Shown in pieces: positions 8,529 through 16,186 of a DNA stretch of 24,279 nt. The stretch comes from a virus, in IMG/VR virus record IMGVR_UViG_3300037961_001587, positions 1-24,279 of that record; one strand, written 5' to 3'. Both the position numbers and the translations under genes were made by a program. How positions within the stretch are numbered: position 1 is the stretch's first letter; the number at the start of each line of letters is the position of its first letter. The notes under the pieces are model-generated. The model ran no database searches, had not been told where the DNA came from, and saw only the letters and a list, made by a program, of their open reading frames with translations.

Positions 8529-11500
8529 TATTCAGGGAACATGTTATTAGTGTCGGTCGAGAAGTTAGAAATTGCACTATCTGAGAGTTCTTCCTCGAAA
8601 TCAAATTCAGGGTCATACTCAAATGTGAGTTTACCGTCAAATTCTAGATCATTGACATCCTTGAATGCCTGTTTCTGTTTTTCGACCAGTGATCTATCTC
8701 CTGGGTCATGAGAAGACAAGTGTACTTTTCTTTGTTTGATTGGTGGGTTGGGATTGATAGCATCAACCAGGTCACCAAAGGCACCGCCGTCACATTCTTG
8801 GAAGAATGGGTTGCCCATTCCTTTGACTGCTTGACCAAATGCAATAGATGCACCAGTTGACCAGTTCTTGATATTCATTGTACCGCTGTAAGGTCCCATC
8901 CTCATACCCAACTGAGTAATAAGTTGTGGGTCAACAGCAATACTAACATCATTACAATATTCTAAGCAAGCTTGGTTATTACCTGAACCAGTCCAACCAC
9001 TACCATAGGAGTTTAGGAACATACTTTGATATGTGCAAGTAGAAAACGCACAACTGTATCCATTGTACAAATTAGTTATATCCCAGAACCCACTGCCTGA
9101 ACTTTTACCTTGTGATTGGTTATTACCTGATCCTGAGACATAGTATGCATCGTATACATCAAGTACACCATTACTATTGTTACCATGTCTAAGGTAAGTA
9201 TCCCAACATTCGTGTGCAGGCACTCCACCACTTAGACGTTCTATCTCAATAACGTAGAAAGTTTGGTTTTGTGTAAGAGAACCATACGATGTACCTGGTG
9301 AATAGTCAGGATCACCTGGTTGTCCATTGCCACCAACCGTAGTTGAAGGAACTGTCCACTGTACAGTTCTAGTATTGTAGTTAAGATTGTCTCCTAACCA
9401 CAATCCTAACTGGTCTGCTTCGTTAAAATTCTGGTGATCCCAGTCAAAAGTGTTTTCATCAAGACCAACGGGGACAAAAATGATGTCAGATCCGCCACTG
9501 GGGTCCCAATAGCAACGACCTTCGATGTCTTGACGACTACATTTCCACATTTTGCGCTTATCACCGCCATTCATGACGGGTCTGGGTCTAGTTAGAGCAG
9601 GTCTAGGCAGTCTTTGAAGGAAATTCATGAAGTCTGCGCCCTGTGGACCCGTAGTTTTGCCCTGAACAGCAAGGTTTACAGCAAAATGTGCGTTATCAGA
9701 CTTCGATCCACAGTATTTGTAGATAACCCAACCGAAATCACGACCAGTTTCCGAGTCAGTGAACGGACAAGGGAGGTCTTGGAGGCGAGTTACGTTGTAA
9801 AACCTCGGTTGAGGGATCATAACGCACGGATCTGAGTTGTTCCAACCGAAAACATTGCTCAGAGTCTTGGTTTTTGCGTCTGCTTTCTGTGCAACGTCTG
9901 CCATTTGAGGATATTGGTCCTCCATAACGGTCTTCATTGCCGCACTAGCACCAACCATACCCTCAGTTACTGCTGGTGGGAAGAGTGCATCCTCCAAAAT
10001 GTTCGGAATTTCGATGTCAATACAACCAGCAGGGACGTTAGAGCACAGTTTTGTCTTCTCAATCTCGTCTGTTCCTGAGAATCTGATGTATCCAGTAGGG
10101 TACGAGGCAGTAAAACCCTCCATCATGGTCTCAAACGACCCCATGACACCCTCATCCATGACTTTTAGCTTGGATTCCTTCGCACCAGACCTTCTTCTGA
10201 TCTCACCTTTGAGACCATCGATGGGTTCTGACGGTTTATTTTCCGTTTCTTCGGTAGTGCTCTGTGCATCAAAGTTCTCTTTGAAGCGTTTTTGCTGTTC
10301 TCTGGTGTTAGGACCACGGAATTTGTAGTCTTCTTTCTCAGTTTGAACGATCCAGACCCTAGGTTGACGGTTAGGATCGGTGTCATAACCCAATCCACGG
10401 TCCTTAATCAGGAGTTCATCGATCGCACCGTCTGGTGTGAGGGATACAATCTCGATTTTTGCCTGTCTGAACTTACCTTTCTTTCTATGTTCGGAGGAAA
10501 TTGTTCTAATTTGCTCCTTCTCAACGAATACTGTCGCGATTTCCGACTCATCTTCGTCCACATCAGTACCAGAAATGGTAATATCGCGGTTATCTGCCTC
10601 TGGAATCTTACTTTTCCGCTCTTTGAAGTCAGCTTTCATGTCTTTGCTGACTGCTTTTTGGTTTCTTTTGATCTGTTTGAAGTTCTGATTGAACTTTGTA
10701 CCGTCAGGATTGTCTAATTTGTTGGTTGGAGAGCGCAAAGTAGTGCCTTCCCACCCATCTAACTGCTCTAATTGGTGTCTAGCATGATCATTTGCACCTT
10801 TTGCAGTCAACTGTGCGGGTTCTTCGACGACGATTGATGGATTTATGTACCCTCTTCCGCCGTTGATGATCTCAACACTCTGGATTTCACCGTTTTTATT
10901 GACAACACACTCAACTTTTGCCTCATCAATCGACTGTTGGTTGACCAATGCGGTCTTATCGATCTCTACTTTGTAGTATGTGATCTTTTTAGGGAACTCA
11001 TACACACCAAAGAACCCTGCTCGGTCAGGAATTCCGTACCCAGCAAGCACATTTGCGGTTTTTCCATTCTTTCCAGGAGCAGTAATAGTCTGATTTGTGG
11101 TAAATGCGGCACCATTACCCTTCAACTCCATGTAACCGCAACGTAATTTGTTACCAAAGTACGCAACTTCGTTGATTTCCCACCCATTGATGGTGTCTCC
11201 TGCCTCAAAACTATCACCTTCACGGGTTGTATAGCGGAATAAGATGCGTTTTGTGTCAGTATCTACGTTCTTAAACGATTCATAGATGCCAGTTCCGCTA
11301 GTGTCAGTGAGTTCTAGACGTGAATTGGTCGTTTTCCAACTATCTTCACGGATCTCATAGAAGTGAGAGTGGTATTCTTGGGTAATTAAGTTCTCATCAC
11401 AGACACAAGTGTTCCTTCCAGACCCGTCACTCAGTGACATTGACTTGTTTGGACAACAGTTGCGGTTAGAAATAGAATACTGGATGGAAAAGATCGGACC

Positions 11501-12700
11501 TTTCCATGGATATGAAGTATCGTAGATGTAATAACAGAACTGAGAATCAAATAGAGTATGGAATTCTAGGTACTTTGGCACTGCTGCCTTGACAGCACCG
11601 TTCTTACCATAGATCCATTCAAAGTATGCATCAGTATTAGTGTTAGGACACTTCTGAGGATTACCCCAACCGAAGTCTGGGTGGGCATGTACAGAAGGAG
11701 TACCGAAGTATCTGTAACCTCTTCGTGTTACAGGGTCAGGATCTAGTGGTCCTGCATCAGCATCATACTGATACTCATAGTTTTTATGAGTGTAGATACC
11801 TGATCCATCAGCATTCCAGTTATACCAACCTGCCCTTGTAGCATAGTCAACAGGTGATCCATACCCCACAGGACCAATCAGACCCTGGTCACGGATTGTT
11901 TTCTTATTACCTGATCCTAGGTCTTCCTTGAATACCCATCCGACAATACCAACATAACTGTAATCCTGATCTCTGGGGTCCTTACAATCAGGTACACCAG
12001 ATACACCAGTCTGTAAGTTTACTTCTCTGGTTGGGTCGGCGGTGTAGAAGTGGTCCCTCTTTGCGTTGCTAGTAGACCTGTAATACTCATACAGAGGCAC
12101 AGCTGATTCACCAGCATCCGCGAAATCGTTTGCATTGCTTTGACTTGTGTAAATGTATCCAACAATTCCCACCTGAACATATCCACCACCATAACTGCTC
12201 TGAGTGGATAGTACAGAGTCATTACGATCATTCTCATAGTGATGATACAGTGGTTGTGTCTTACTACCCTTATCACTACGGGATATGTAGAACACAGGTC
12301 TACCACTACGAGGTTCGTGGTTATATCCCTTAGAGACATTACCACTCTCCCCTGGGAAGTCCTCAGGGAATCTTAATTCTTCTTTATTGATATATTTGTG
12401 GTCTCTATTACCTTCATCACCCGATCCACGATAGAAACGGAAGATAGGCATTCTCTCAGTGTCACACTCGCCTACACACTGTGCTTCTTGATCACCAATG
12501 TAGTATACCTTATCCTCACCAAAAATTGACGTACCAGGACCCTCATCATTGAAGGTAATTTGATAGTTCGTTCCTGGTCCGCTATGGTGGGCGTGTGATT
12601 CGTATTTGTTGTAAGACGGGCGTTCCCAAGTCTTTTCGTACTCACCCCCCGCATCGATGTTTGGGAAGGATCGCCCTGTCTCACTAATAAAAATACTCAT
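8528..12700 (-). CDS. Large virion structural protein with DUF5648-type repeats
   Basis: This protein has 1390 residues. The N-terminal third contains at least three repeats of the DUF5648 pattern: PIFRFYR...DHKYINKEE (85-141), QPLYHHYEN...VGIVGYIY (149-185), and VPLYEYYR...DHFYTADPTRE...VGIVGWVF (201-258), with a weaker fourth near 300-345. DUF5648 modules occur in secreted hydrolases and surface-binding proteins, so binding to a host surface glycan is plausible but unproven. The middle has two GxGY units like those of the giant baseplate protein (GGRGYINPSIVV and RGLGYDTDPNRQPRV), then a charged low-complexity stretch rich in Lys, Glu and Arg. The second half is rich in Tyr, Asn, Gly and Cys. 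The tail is acidic. It is linked by TAATG overlaps to both neighbours and lies beside the PAAR tip, suggesting a baseplate or tail-tip component. Confidence 0.85.
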   Translation of the reverse strand: MSIFISETGRSFPNIDAGGEYEKTWERPSYNKYESHAHHSGPGTNYQITFNDEGPGTSIFGEDKVYYIGDQEAQCVGECDTERMPIFRFYRGSGDEGNRDHKYINKEELRFPEDFPGESGNVSKGYNHEPRSGRPVFYISRSDKGSKTQPLYHHYENDRNDSVLSTQSSYGGGYVQVGIVGYIYTSQSNANDFADAGESAVPLYEYYRSTSNAKRDHFYTADPTREVNLQTGVSGVPDCKDPRDQDYSYVGIVGWVFKEDLGSGNKKTIRDQGLIGPVGYGSPVDYATRAGWYNWNADGSGIYTHKNYEYQYDADAGPLDPDPVTRRGYRYFGTPSVHAHPDFGWGNPQKCPNTNTDAYFEWIYGKNGAVKAAVPKYLEFHTLFDSQFCYYIYDTSYPWKGPIFSIQYSISNRNCCPNKSMSLSDGSGRNTCVCDENLITQEYHSHFYEIREDSWKTTNSRLELTDTSGTGIYESFKNVDTDTKRILFRYTTREGDSFEAGDTINGWEINEVAYFGNKLRCGYMELKGNGAAFTTNQTITAPGKNGKTANVLAGYGIPDRAGFFGVYEFPKKITYYKVEIDKTALVNQQSIDEAKVECVVNKNGEIQSVEIINGGRGYINPSIVVEEPAQLTAKGANDHARHQLEQLDGWEGTTLRSPTNKLDNPDGTKFNQNFKQIKRNQKAVSKDMKADFKERKSKIPEADNRDITISGTDVDEDESEIATVFVEKEQIRTISSEHRKKGKFRQAKIEIVSLTPDGAIDELLIKDRGLGYDTDPNRQPRVWIVQTEKEDYKFRGPNTREQQKRFKENFDAQSTTEETENKPSEPIDGLKGEIRRRSGAKESKLKVMDEGVMGSFETMMEGFTASYPTGYIRFSGTDEIEKTKLCSNVPAGCIDIEIPNILEDALFPPAVTEGMVGASAAMKTVMEDQYPQMADVAQKADAKTKTLSNVFGWNNSDPCVMIPQPRFYNVTRLQDLPCPFTDSETGRDFGWVIYKYCGSKSDNAHFAVNLAVQGKTTGPQGADFMNFLQRLPRPALTRPRPVMNGGDKRKMWKCSRQDIEGRCYWDPSGGSDIIFVPVGLDENTFDWDHQNFNEADQLGLWLGDNLNYNTRTVQWTVPSTTVGGNGQPGDPDYSPGTSYGSLTQNQTFYVIEIERLSGGVPAHECWDTYLRHGNNSNGVLDVYDAYYVSGSGNNQSQGKSSGSGFWDITNLYNGYSCAFSTCTYQSMFLNSYGSGWTGSGNNQACLEYCNDVSIAVDPQLITQLGMRMGPYSGTMNIKNWSTGASIAFGQAVKGMGNPFFQECDGGAFGDLVDAINPNPPIKQRKVHLSSHDPGDRSLVEKQKQAFKDVNDLEFDGKLTFEYDPEFDFEEELSDSAISNFSTDTNNMFPE

Positions 12701-12948
12701 TAAGGTTCTAGGACTTTGATGCGCTCTTCCAACATATTTAGACGCACATACAGGTCATCTAGAAGTTCCCGCATATTGAGGTAGTCTTCATACCCCTCTG
12801 GTTTGTATTTCATCATATCAGCGCCAGGAGGAGGGATTTTTGCAAGGACCCCTTCTACTGTTGCAATACGAGTCGCAAGATTCTCTAATCCCTTAGAGAT
12901 CATCTTAATATGCTCAACGTACGACTCTTCAAATGTTTTCTCAGACAT
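12700..12948 (-). CDS. Small coiled-coil protein
   Basis: This is an 82-residue protein with two helical heptad-like segments, about residues 8-37 (IKMISKGLENLATRIATVEG) and about 58-81 (MRELLDDLYVRLNMLEERIK), separated by a Pro/Gly-rich hinge. It probably forms a helical hairpin or oligomeric coiled coil, a common shape for small baseplate or assembly factors. Its stop overlaps the ATG of the 1390-residue protein (TAATG), so it may be made in step with that protein and act as its chaperone or partner; that is inference. I do not recognise the family. Confidence 0.8.
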   Translation of the reverse strand: MSEKTFEESYVEHIKMISKGLENLATRIATVEGVLAKIPPPGADMMKYKPEGYEDYLNMRELLDDLYVRLNMLEERIKVLEP

Positions 12949-12968
12949 AATAAGGTTAGACGCGGTTT

Positions 12969-13145
12969 TTACGGTTTTTCTGTACCCTCGGATTTTTTTA
13001 GAACGACAGACCCATCAGTCTCTTCGCTCCACTCTAATTCAGTCCCCTCATACCATCCAAGATCTTCCATCAATTCAGCAGGCAGAGTAATAGACATATC
13101 TCCGAAGTCGTCTACCTCCACGGGTAGCGTAAATCTTTTGCTCAT
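12969..13145 (-). CDS. AbrB/MazE-fold-like small protein
   Basis: An ATG at 13145 opens 58 codons ending in TAA at 12969-12971. The sequence follows the SpoVT/AbrB swapped-hairpin pattern: a short strand (RFTLPVEVDDFG), then MSITLPAELMEDLGW (17-31), a turn with YEGTELEW, and a closing strand DGSVVLKK (44-51). AbrB-fold proteins are DNA-binding transition-state regulators or MazE-type antitoxins. No toxin gene is adjacent: neighbours are an NlpC/P60-like hydrolase 25 nt upstream and a coiled-coil protein 20 nt downstream. It may be a late-expressed regulator of phage or host promoters, or a virion protein reusing the fold. Confidence 0.8.
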   Translation of the reverse strand: MSKRFTLPVEVDDFGDMSITLPAELMEDLGWYEGTELEWSEETDGSVVLKKSEGTEKP

Positions 13146-13170
13146 AGCACATATAGTGGCTGTGTCAAAA

Positions 13171-13716
13171 TTATATAGGAGCAGGATAATTTACAGCATG
13201 TGGAGAACGTAACACTAACTCTGTCATTCTATGATAGAAAGAGTGTACAGTCAAGTCTACAATCTTGCTTGGATCTAACCATGCATGATGTAGCATATAT
13301 CCATGTCCCAGGTAAATACCGCTATGATTGCATAATCTGTCCTGCTTACTCGAATACCCCCCTTCTAGGCGCTCTAAGTGCAGTCTCATGACCATCATGT
13401 CACCATACTGTAAGTCTGAGAAAGGTGGGGGATCACTATCACATGTACCTGTATAGACATGAATGACTCCATCCTCTAATCGCTCTGCCTGATCCTCAAT
13501 AAACGATGGATCAAACAACGCCCGCCGATGTAACTTCGGATAGTCTCGAAGTGTTAGATTAAACTGCTTCTGATAAAACTCCATACAGATGCCATAACAG
13601 TCACCTACCTTCATCTTATCTTTATACCATGGTCTATCCACCCACTCCGTCCAGACCTTGTTCATCTCCTCTAAGGTCGGGCGTGATTCCATAGTGGTAG
13701 TCATCAGTGTCTCCAT
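13171..13716 (-). CDS. NlpC/P60-like cysteine peptidase or amidase
   Basis: This frame encodes 181 residues with the NlpC/P60 arrangement: a candidate catalytic Cys40 at the head of a helix (VGDCYGICMEFY), then LQYGDMMVM (102-110), then His131 opening a strand (NHSGIYLGHGY) and His143/His144 (MLHHAW) as candidate third residue. Such enzymes cut peptide bonds in the peptidoglycan stem; in tailed phages they are often tail-tip proteins that open the wall during infection. It sits among virion genes. The first ATG gives an 83-nt overlap with the upstream gene; internal ATGs at 13701, 13692 and 13665 are alternatives that still retain Cys40. Activity is inferred from motif order only. Confidence 0.78.
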   Translation of the reverse strand: METLMTTTMESRPTLEEMNKVWTEWVDRPWYKDKMKVGDCYGICMEFYQKQFNLTLRDYPKLHRRALFDPSFIEDQAERLEDGVIHVYTGTCDSDPPPFSDLQYGDMMVMRLHLERLEGGYSSKQDRLCNHSGIYLGHGYMLHHAWLDPSKIVDLTVHSFYHRMTELVLRSPHAVNYPAPI

Positions 13717-14314
13717 AACGTGTCATGTGTCCCCTCTCCACATCATATACATTCGTACTGACTTTGAAGAATGGCATCTTTGGTTCAGTAGGTGTTAGAG
13801 AGTTATCATATACTCTCATCCTATTATTAGGATACAACGCATACTGCCCATTGTCTAACTTAATTATATTATGACTCTTATGCTCCGCTGGTGTCTCAGC
13901 AGTGCTGTAATCTATCCTATCAATGTCGTCGTGATAATTGTCCAGAGTGCCCACGTACGCCCCTGTGAGGCGTCCAAAGTCTCTCGTATATACTTCGATA
14001 TCCATTGAACCAATAAACTGTTTGTACACAGCAGTTACACCGTAATCCATACAGTTCCAGAACTGTAAGTTTTTCAGATCTAGATCAGGTGTCGGAGTCT
14101 CTGGTTTACTCACAAATGCACTGATGGGTAACTTGTCATACATCGCTGCATACTCTGGCAAATATGTCTCAAAGTAAAAAGCACGCCCAGGCATCGACTT
14201 TGCCGATACCCAGACGCCCTCCACAAACTCTCCGTGACCACTCTGAAAGTCTGTTAGATACTCCTTGCGGACCCAGACTGTCTCTGACGGCAAATTACAG
14301 ATTAACGTTGACAT
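13634..14314 (-). CDS. Conserved-looking virion-region protein, unknown function
   Basis: This is a 226-residue protein starting at ATG 14314. The N-terminus (SETVWVRKEYLTDFQSGHGE, about residues 10-29) and the segment MPGRAFYFETYLPEYAAMYD (41-60) look like a family I associate with T4-like cyanophages, but I know no function. It is rich in Tyr and Asp, has no membrane segment and no signal peptide, and ends in a Gly/Asp-rich tail that overlaps the NlpC/P60-like gene by 83 nt in another frame. As the first gene of the virion block after a non-coding stretch, it may be a minor baseplate or tail-completion protein. Confidence 0.85.
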   Translation of the reverse strand: MSTLICNLPSETVWVRKEYLTDFQSGHGEFVEGVWVSAKSMPGRAFYFETYLPEYAAMYDKLPISAFVSKPETPTPDLDLKNLQFWNCMDYGVTAVYKQFIGSMDIEVYTRDFGRLTGAYVGTLDNYHDDIDRIDYSTAETPAEHKSHNIIKLDNGQYALYPNNRMRVYDNSLTPTEPKMPFFKVSTNVYDVERGHMTRYGDTDDYHYGITPDLRGDEQGLDGVGG

Positions 14315-14541
14315 ACTATCTTAATGGTTTCTCTCAGGCACATCCAGATATATTGTAGCTCGACCCTGAGGGTGATCTTACTACCTGGGAAATTTTTTGT
14401 GGGTGAGGGTTGCGAATTCATGAATAATATATCGACCGCTCTGGGATACTGTTATAGCTTAGAAAGACGGTACTTTTTAATATAACCGCCCACGGCGGGG
14501 TCAACGAAGGGCGCAGAATAACTGTCAAATAGAGGGACAGA
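14315..14541. other. Intergenic region between the small-gene chain and the virion block
   Basis: I find no convincing gene in these 227 bases. On the minus strand it holds a GC-rich hairpin (14486-14498) followed by AT-rich sequence, and TATTAT at 14424-14429, which could be a -10 element for the downstream 226-residue gene. There is no ATAAATA late box. An A/T run (14392-14397) lies closer to the gene. Confidence 0.6.
14486..14498 (-). terminator. Short GC hairpin, possible terminator
   Basis: The minus strand reads CCGCC-GTG-GGCGG and is followed by TTATATT. It lies 43 nt past the stop of the last tiny gene. The stem is strong but short and the T-tract is interrupted, so it may be a weak terminator or an RNA-processing site. 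Confidence 0.4.
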
Positions 14542-14736
14542 TTAACTGTCCCCAGTGACTACTTCATAACAGAATCCTTCTAAGATCATGTACTCACACC
14601 ACTGTGTATATTGGTGGAGTTGTTGATACAAATCTGTGTCGATTAGGAACTGCGCTAACTCTATCTGTTCATCAGGTGGGAGTGATCCAGAGTCATAAAG
14701 ATCGAGTAGAACTTCATACTTAACTGGGATGTTCAT
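14542..14736 (-). CDS. Small phage protein, 64 residues
   Basis: This encodes a helical, acidic 64-residue protein with the segment DLYDSGSLPPDEQIELAQFL (about 12-31), a pattern I have seen in small proteins of many phages but with no known role. It is the last of four chained tiny genes: its ATG overlaps the TGA of the preceding gene (ATGA). Two Cys residues lie near the C-terminus. Expression is probably with the late transcript beginning near 15352. Confidence 0.78.
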   Translation of the reverse strand: MNIPVKYEVLLDLYDSGSLPPDEQIELAQFLIDTDLYQQLHQYTQWCEYMILEGFCYEVVTGDS

Positions 14737-14900
14737 TGTGTTGAATAGTTGAGTGAATCTTTCAGTGCTTGTTGATAAGAACTAAATGGTCCATACTTAG
14801 GACAGTTGTCGTAATCGTATCGCCAAAAGTGTTTACGTCTGTCCTCCCATATTCTAACACAAACTGGGGGAGATGTGTCTAATTGTATGGATTTACTCAT
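14733..14900 (-). CDS. Tiny protein, 55 residues
   Basis: An ATG at 14900 opens 55 codons. The protein is rich in aromatic and basic residues (RIWEDRRKHFWRYDYDNCPK, about 16-35) and ends with a predicted helix (YQQALKDSLNY). Both ends overlap neighbours in ATGA form, which supports it being a real gene read by translational coupling. I do not recognise a family. Confidence 0.72.
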   Translation of the reverse strand: MSKSIQLDTSPPVCVRIWEDRRKHFWRYDYDNCPKYGPFSSYQQALKDSLNYSTQ

Positions 14901-15028
14901 GTGCAATCCCCAGCGGATTCTTCTTCAATAGTCTCGTAATACATGTCCTCGTAAATTAGACCATCGTCCTCATCATCTGGTTCATCGAGGATGTCGTCAA
15001 TCCAGTCAAATTGGGCAAATTCATTCAT
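14897..15028 (-). CDS. Tiny very acidic protein, 43 residues
   Basis: An ATG at 15028 opens 43 codons with a strongly acidic composition (DDILDEPDDEDDGLIYED, about 11-28) and a terminal Cys. Its stop overlaps the next start (ATGA), and its start lies inside the end of the previous gene by 8 nt. Highly acidic phage peptides can mimic DNA or bind basic partners. Here the preceding gene encodes a basic protein of similar size, which suggests a charge pair, but this is inference. Confidence 0.7.
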   Translation of the reverse strand: MNEFAQFDWIDDILDEPDDEDDGLIYEDMYYETIEEESAGDCT

Positions 15029-15197
15029 AGTCAGTCTGGTCTAATCGTTGGTTCTTTTGTGTGTACTTAGTGTTGTAGTCTGTGGAAAACTCATCATCAT
15101 AGTTAGATGATTTCTTGGGGTTAAACTGTCGCTTTTCTCGGATAGATTTGGGGCGTCTGCTGTTATGCAGATCATTGCGTTTGTATGTCCGACCCAT
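15021..15197 (-). CDS. Small basic protein, 58 residues
   Basis: An ATG at 15197 opens 58 codons. The N-terminal half is basic (RRPKSIREKRQFNPKK, about residues 14-29) and the rest is polar, with Asn, Gln, Asp and Tyr. I recall similar short basic proteins from cyanomyoviruses, without function. A longer open frame on the same strand (15041-15265) exists in another register but has poor composition, so I prefer this one. It is the first gene after the late-promoter boxes at 15352 and 15377, with a ~150-nt leader that contains a hairpin. Confidence 0.72.
   Translation of the reverse strand: MGRTYKRNDLHNSRRPKSIREKRQFNPKKSSNYDDEFSTDYNTKYTQKNQRLDQTDYE
15079..15094. repeat. 16-bp direct repeat with TTTTCCACA, copy 1
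   Basis: TCTGTGGAAAACTCAT occurs here, inside the 58-residue basic gene, and again at 15425-15440 in the non-coding region. On the minus strand it contains TTTTCCACA, the form of DnaA box reported for cyanobacteria. The short distance between copies makes chance unlikely. Confidence 0.7.
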
Positions 15198-15257
15198 GGG
15201 AATTGCTCAGGCGTGTTAACTGTGTAGAACTCTGTTAATGTAGTCGATCTGGGCGAA

Positions 15258-15279
15258 ACTGTCAAGTGTTACTGACAGT
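15258..15279 (-). promoter_or_regulatory. Leader hairpin
   Basis: A perfect 7-bp inverted repeat, ACTGTCA and TGACAGT, encloses an 8-nt loop. It falls in the predicted 5' leader of the late transcript, about 60 nt before the first ATG. It has no downstream T-run, so I read it as an RNA-stability or translation-control element rather than a terminator. Confidence 0.45.
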
Positions 15280-15351
15280 GAAAAATGTGTCCTCTATGTG
15301 TTTGACAGGGCGAGCGTGATAGGTTACACTCCAAGGTGACAACAAATGTGC

Positions 15352-15359
15352 TATTTATT
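15352..15359 (-). promoter_or_regulatory. T4-type late promoter box (AATAAATA)
   Basis: The minus strand reads TTCAATAAATAGCAC. T4-like late promoters consist of a single TATAAATA-like box read by the gp55 sigma factor with the gp45 clamp. The match is seven of eight, in non-coding DNA, oriented toward the tiny genes and the virion block. Confidence 0.62.
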
Positions 15360-15376
15360 GAACTAAATGGAACACA

Positions 15377-15384
15377 CATTTATA
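15377..15384 (-). promoter_or_regulatory. Second late-promoter-like box (TATAAATG)
   Basis: TATAAATG on the minus strand lies 25 nt upstream of the first box, within the AT-rich tract. It differs from the T4 late consensus only at the last base. It might be a tandem start or simply AT-rich sequence. Confidence 0.35.
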
Positions 15385-15405
15385 TTTAATTGTATATTTA
15401 ATTAT

Positions 15406-15432
15406 TCCACAGATTTGGGTGTTATCTGTGGA
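15406..15432 (-). promoter_or_regulatory. Perfect 9-bp hairpin, possible terminator or operator
   Basis: TCCACAGAT and ATCTGTGGA pair perfectly around a 9-nt loop. It follows the oxygenase stop by 83 nt in the direction of transcription and is followed by AT-rich sequence without a clean T-run. A close relative of the whole hairpin lies at 20683-20708. Confidence 0.5.
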
Positions 15433-15440
15433 AAACTCAT
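15425..15440. repeat. 16-bp direct repeat with TTTTCCACA, copy 2
   Basis: Second copy of the 16-mer at 15079-15094, overlapping the right arm of the 15406-15432 hairpin. Confidence 0.7.
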
Positions 15441-15515
15441 GTGTGAGTTGCTGTGAAGTAACTGGGGAAATACTCGGGAGACGCTGATGCGTAAGGGATG
15501 TGAGTATTTCTTACA

Positions 15516-16145
15516 TCATACGGGAATAACGTTGAAAGTGAGTGAGATTCTATTCTCTGATGGGTTAGACTCATAACCATGTGTAAGATTAGATGGATAG
15601 ATGAGACAATCCCCCTGAGAGTAAGGAACAGTTGCTTCTTGCAAATTAAAGGCGGTCATTTGTTCAAACGGGAGCATCATCACTGGGTACATTGCACTAA
15701 CTACATTTCGTTTGAATTTCAAATAGGAGTGCGATTGTTCATTGTAGGAGATGAAGAACGTGCCCGAGAATAAACAGTTTGAATGTTCATGAGGTGCATA
15801 GATTGCGCCTTGGTGTGCTACCTCTAAGTAGCAATCTGAGATCTCAAAGTTTGAAGCATAGCACAATCCTGATTCATTGTGTTTTCTTACTGCTTCAAGT
15901 AGTGTTGCTTTAAGGGAGGGAAGATCTGCGAGAATTTGATTCGTTTCGCCAATCTGTTGGACATTGTGACATAAAACCTGACGTTCTTTGATGTCTACGA
16001 AGTCTTGATTTCTTGCCCATTTCAGAACATCATCAACATGATCTTTCATCTTATACTTTGTAACTGGGGTCATGAAAAGACCGTAAGTTTCAAAGTCGAT
16101 TGCCTCATTAAGATTAGAGGACAGATTAACAGGTTGCTGAGTCAT
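15516..16145 (-). CDS. 2OG-Fe(II) oxygenase family protein A
   Basis: This 209-residue protein has the double-stranded beta-helix signature of the phage/marine 2OG-Fe(II) oxygenase group. The first iron-ligand motif is APHEHSNCLFSGTFF (118-131, His119 and His121), the distal part is GDCLIYPSNLTHGY (178-191, His189), and Arg199 in ENRISLTFNV is the likely 2-oxoglutarate binder. Known members use O2 and 2-oxoglutarate to hydroxylate proteins, nucleic acids or small molecules; the substrate here is unknown. The usual HxD is HxH in this copy, as seen in some relatives. It is flanked by non-coding DNA on both sides, so it may have its own promoter (TATACT at 16181-16186). Confidence 0.85.
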   Translation of the reverse strand: MTQQPVNLSSNLNEAIDFETYGLFMTPVTKYKMKDHVDDVLKWARNQDFVDIKERQVLCHNVQQIGETNQILADLPSLKATLLEAVRKHNESGLCYASNFEISDCYLEVAHQGAIYAPHEHSNCLFSGTFFISYNEQSHSYLKFKRNVVSAMYPVMMLPFEQMTAFNLQEATVPYSQGDCLIYPSNLTHGYESNPSENRISLTFNVIPV

Positions 16146-16180
16146 TTTAATTGAATGATGTAATCAATGCTGTACTATGT

Positions 16181-16186
16181 AGTATA
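16181..16186 (-). promoter_or_regulatory. Candidate -10 element of oxygenase A with palindrome
   Basis: TATACT on the minus strand lies 35 nt upstream of the ATG. It overlaps a small inverted repeat (TACTA-TG-TAGTA) that could bind a repressor. I see no clear -35 hexamer. The upstream 16187-16282 contains no gene. Confidence 0.35.

Larger units (their letters stand above)
15198..15515. other. Non-coding control region
   Basis: These 318 bases carry no gene I can support. In minus-strand order they hold a 9-bp-stem hairpin (15406-15432), an AT-rich tract (about 15375-15406), two late-promoter-like boxes (15377-15384 and 15352-15359), and a 7-bp-stem hairpin (15258-15279) in the predicted leader of the tiny-gene chain. 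This is the most complex regulatory stretch of the window. Confidence 0.75.

Noticed and set aside
15041-15265. Minus-strand frame of 74 residues
   Set aside because: Low-complexity Thr/Ser/Pro composition; the overlapping 58-residue frame at 15021-15197 has coherent composition and chained overlaps with its neighbours.
14315-15515. tRNA genes in the non-coding stretches
   Set aside because: No cloverleaf with TTCRA-type arm or anticodon stem could be built on either strand from these hairpins.
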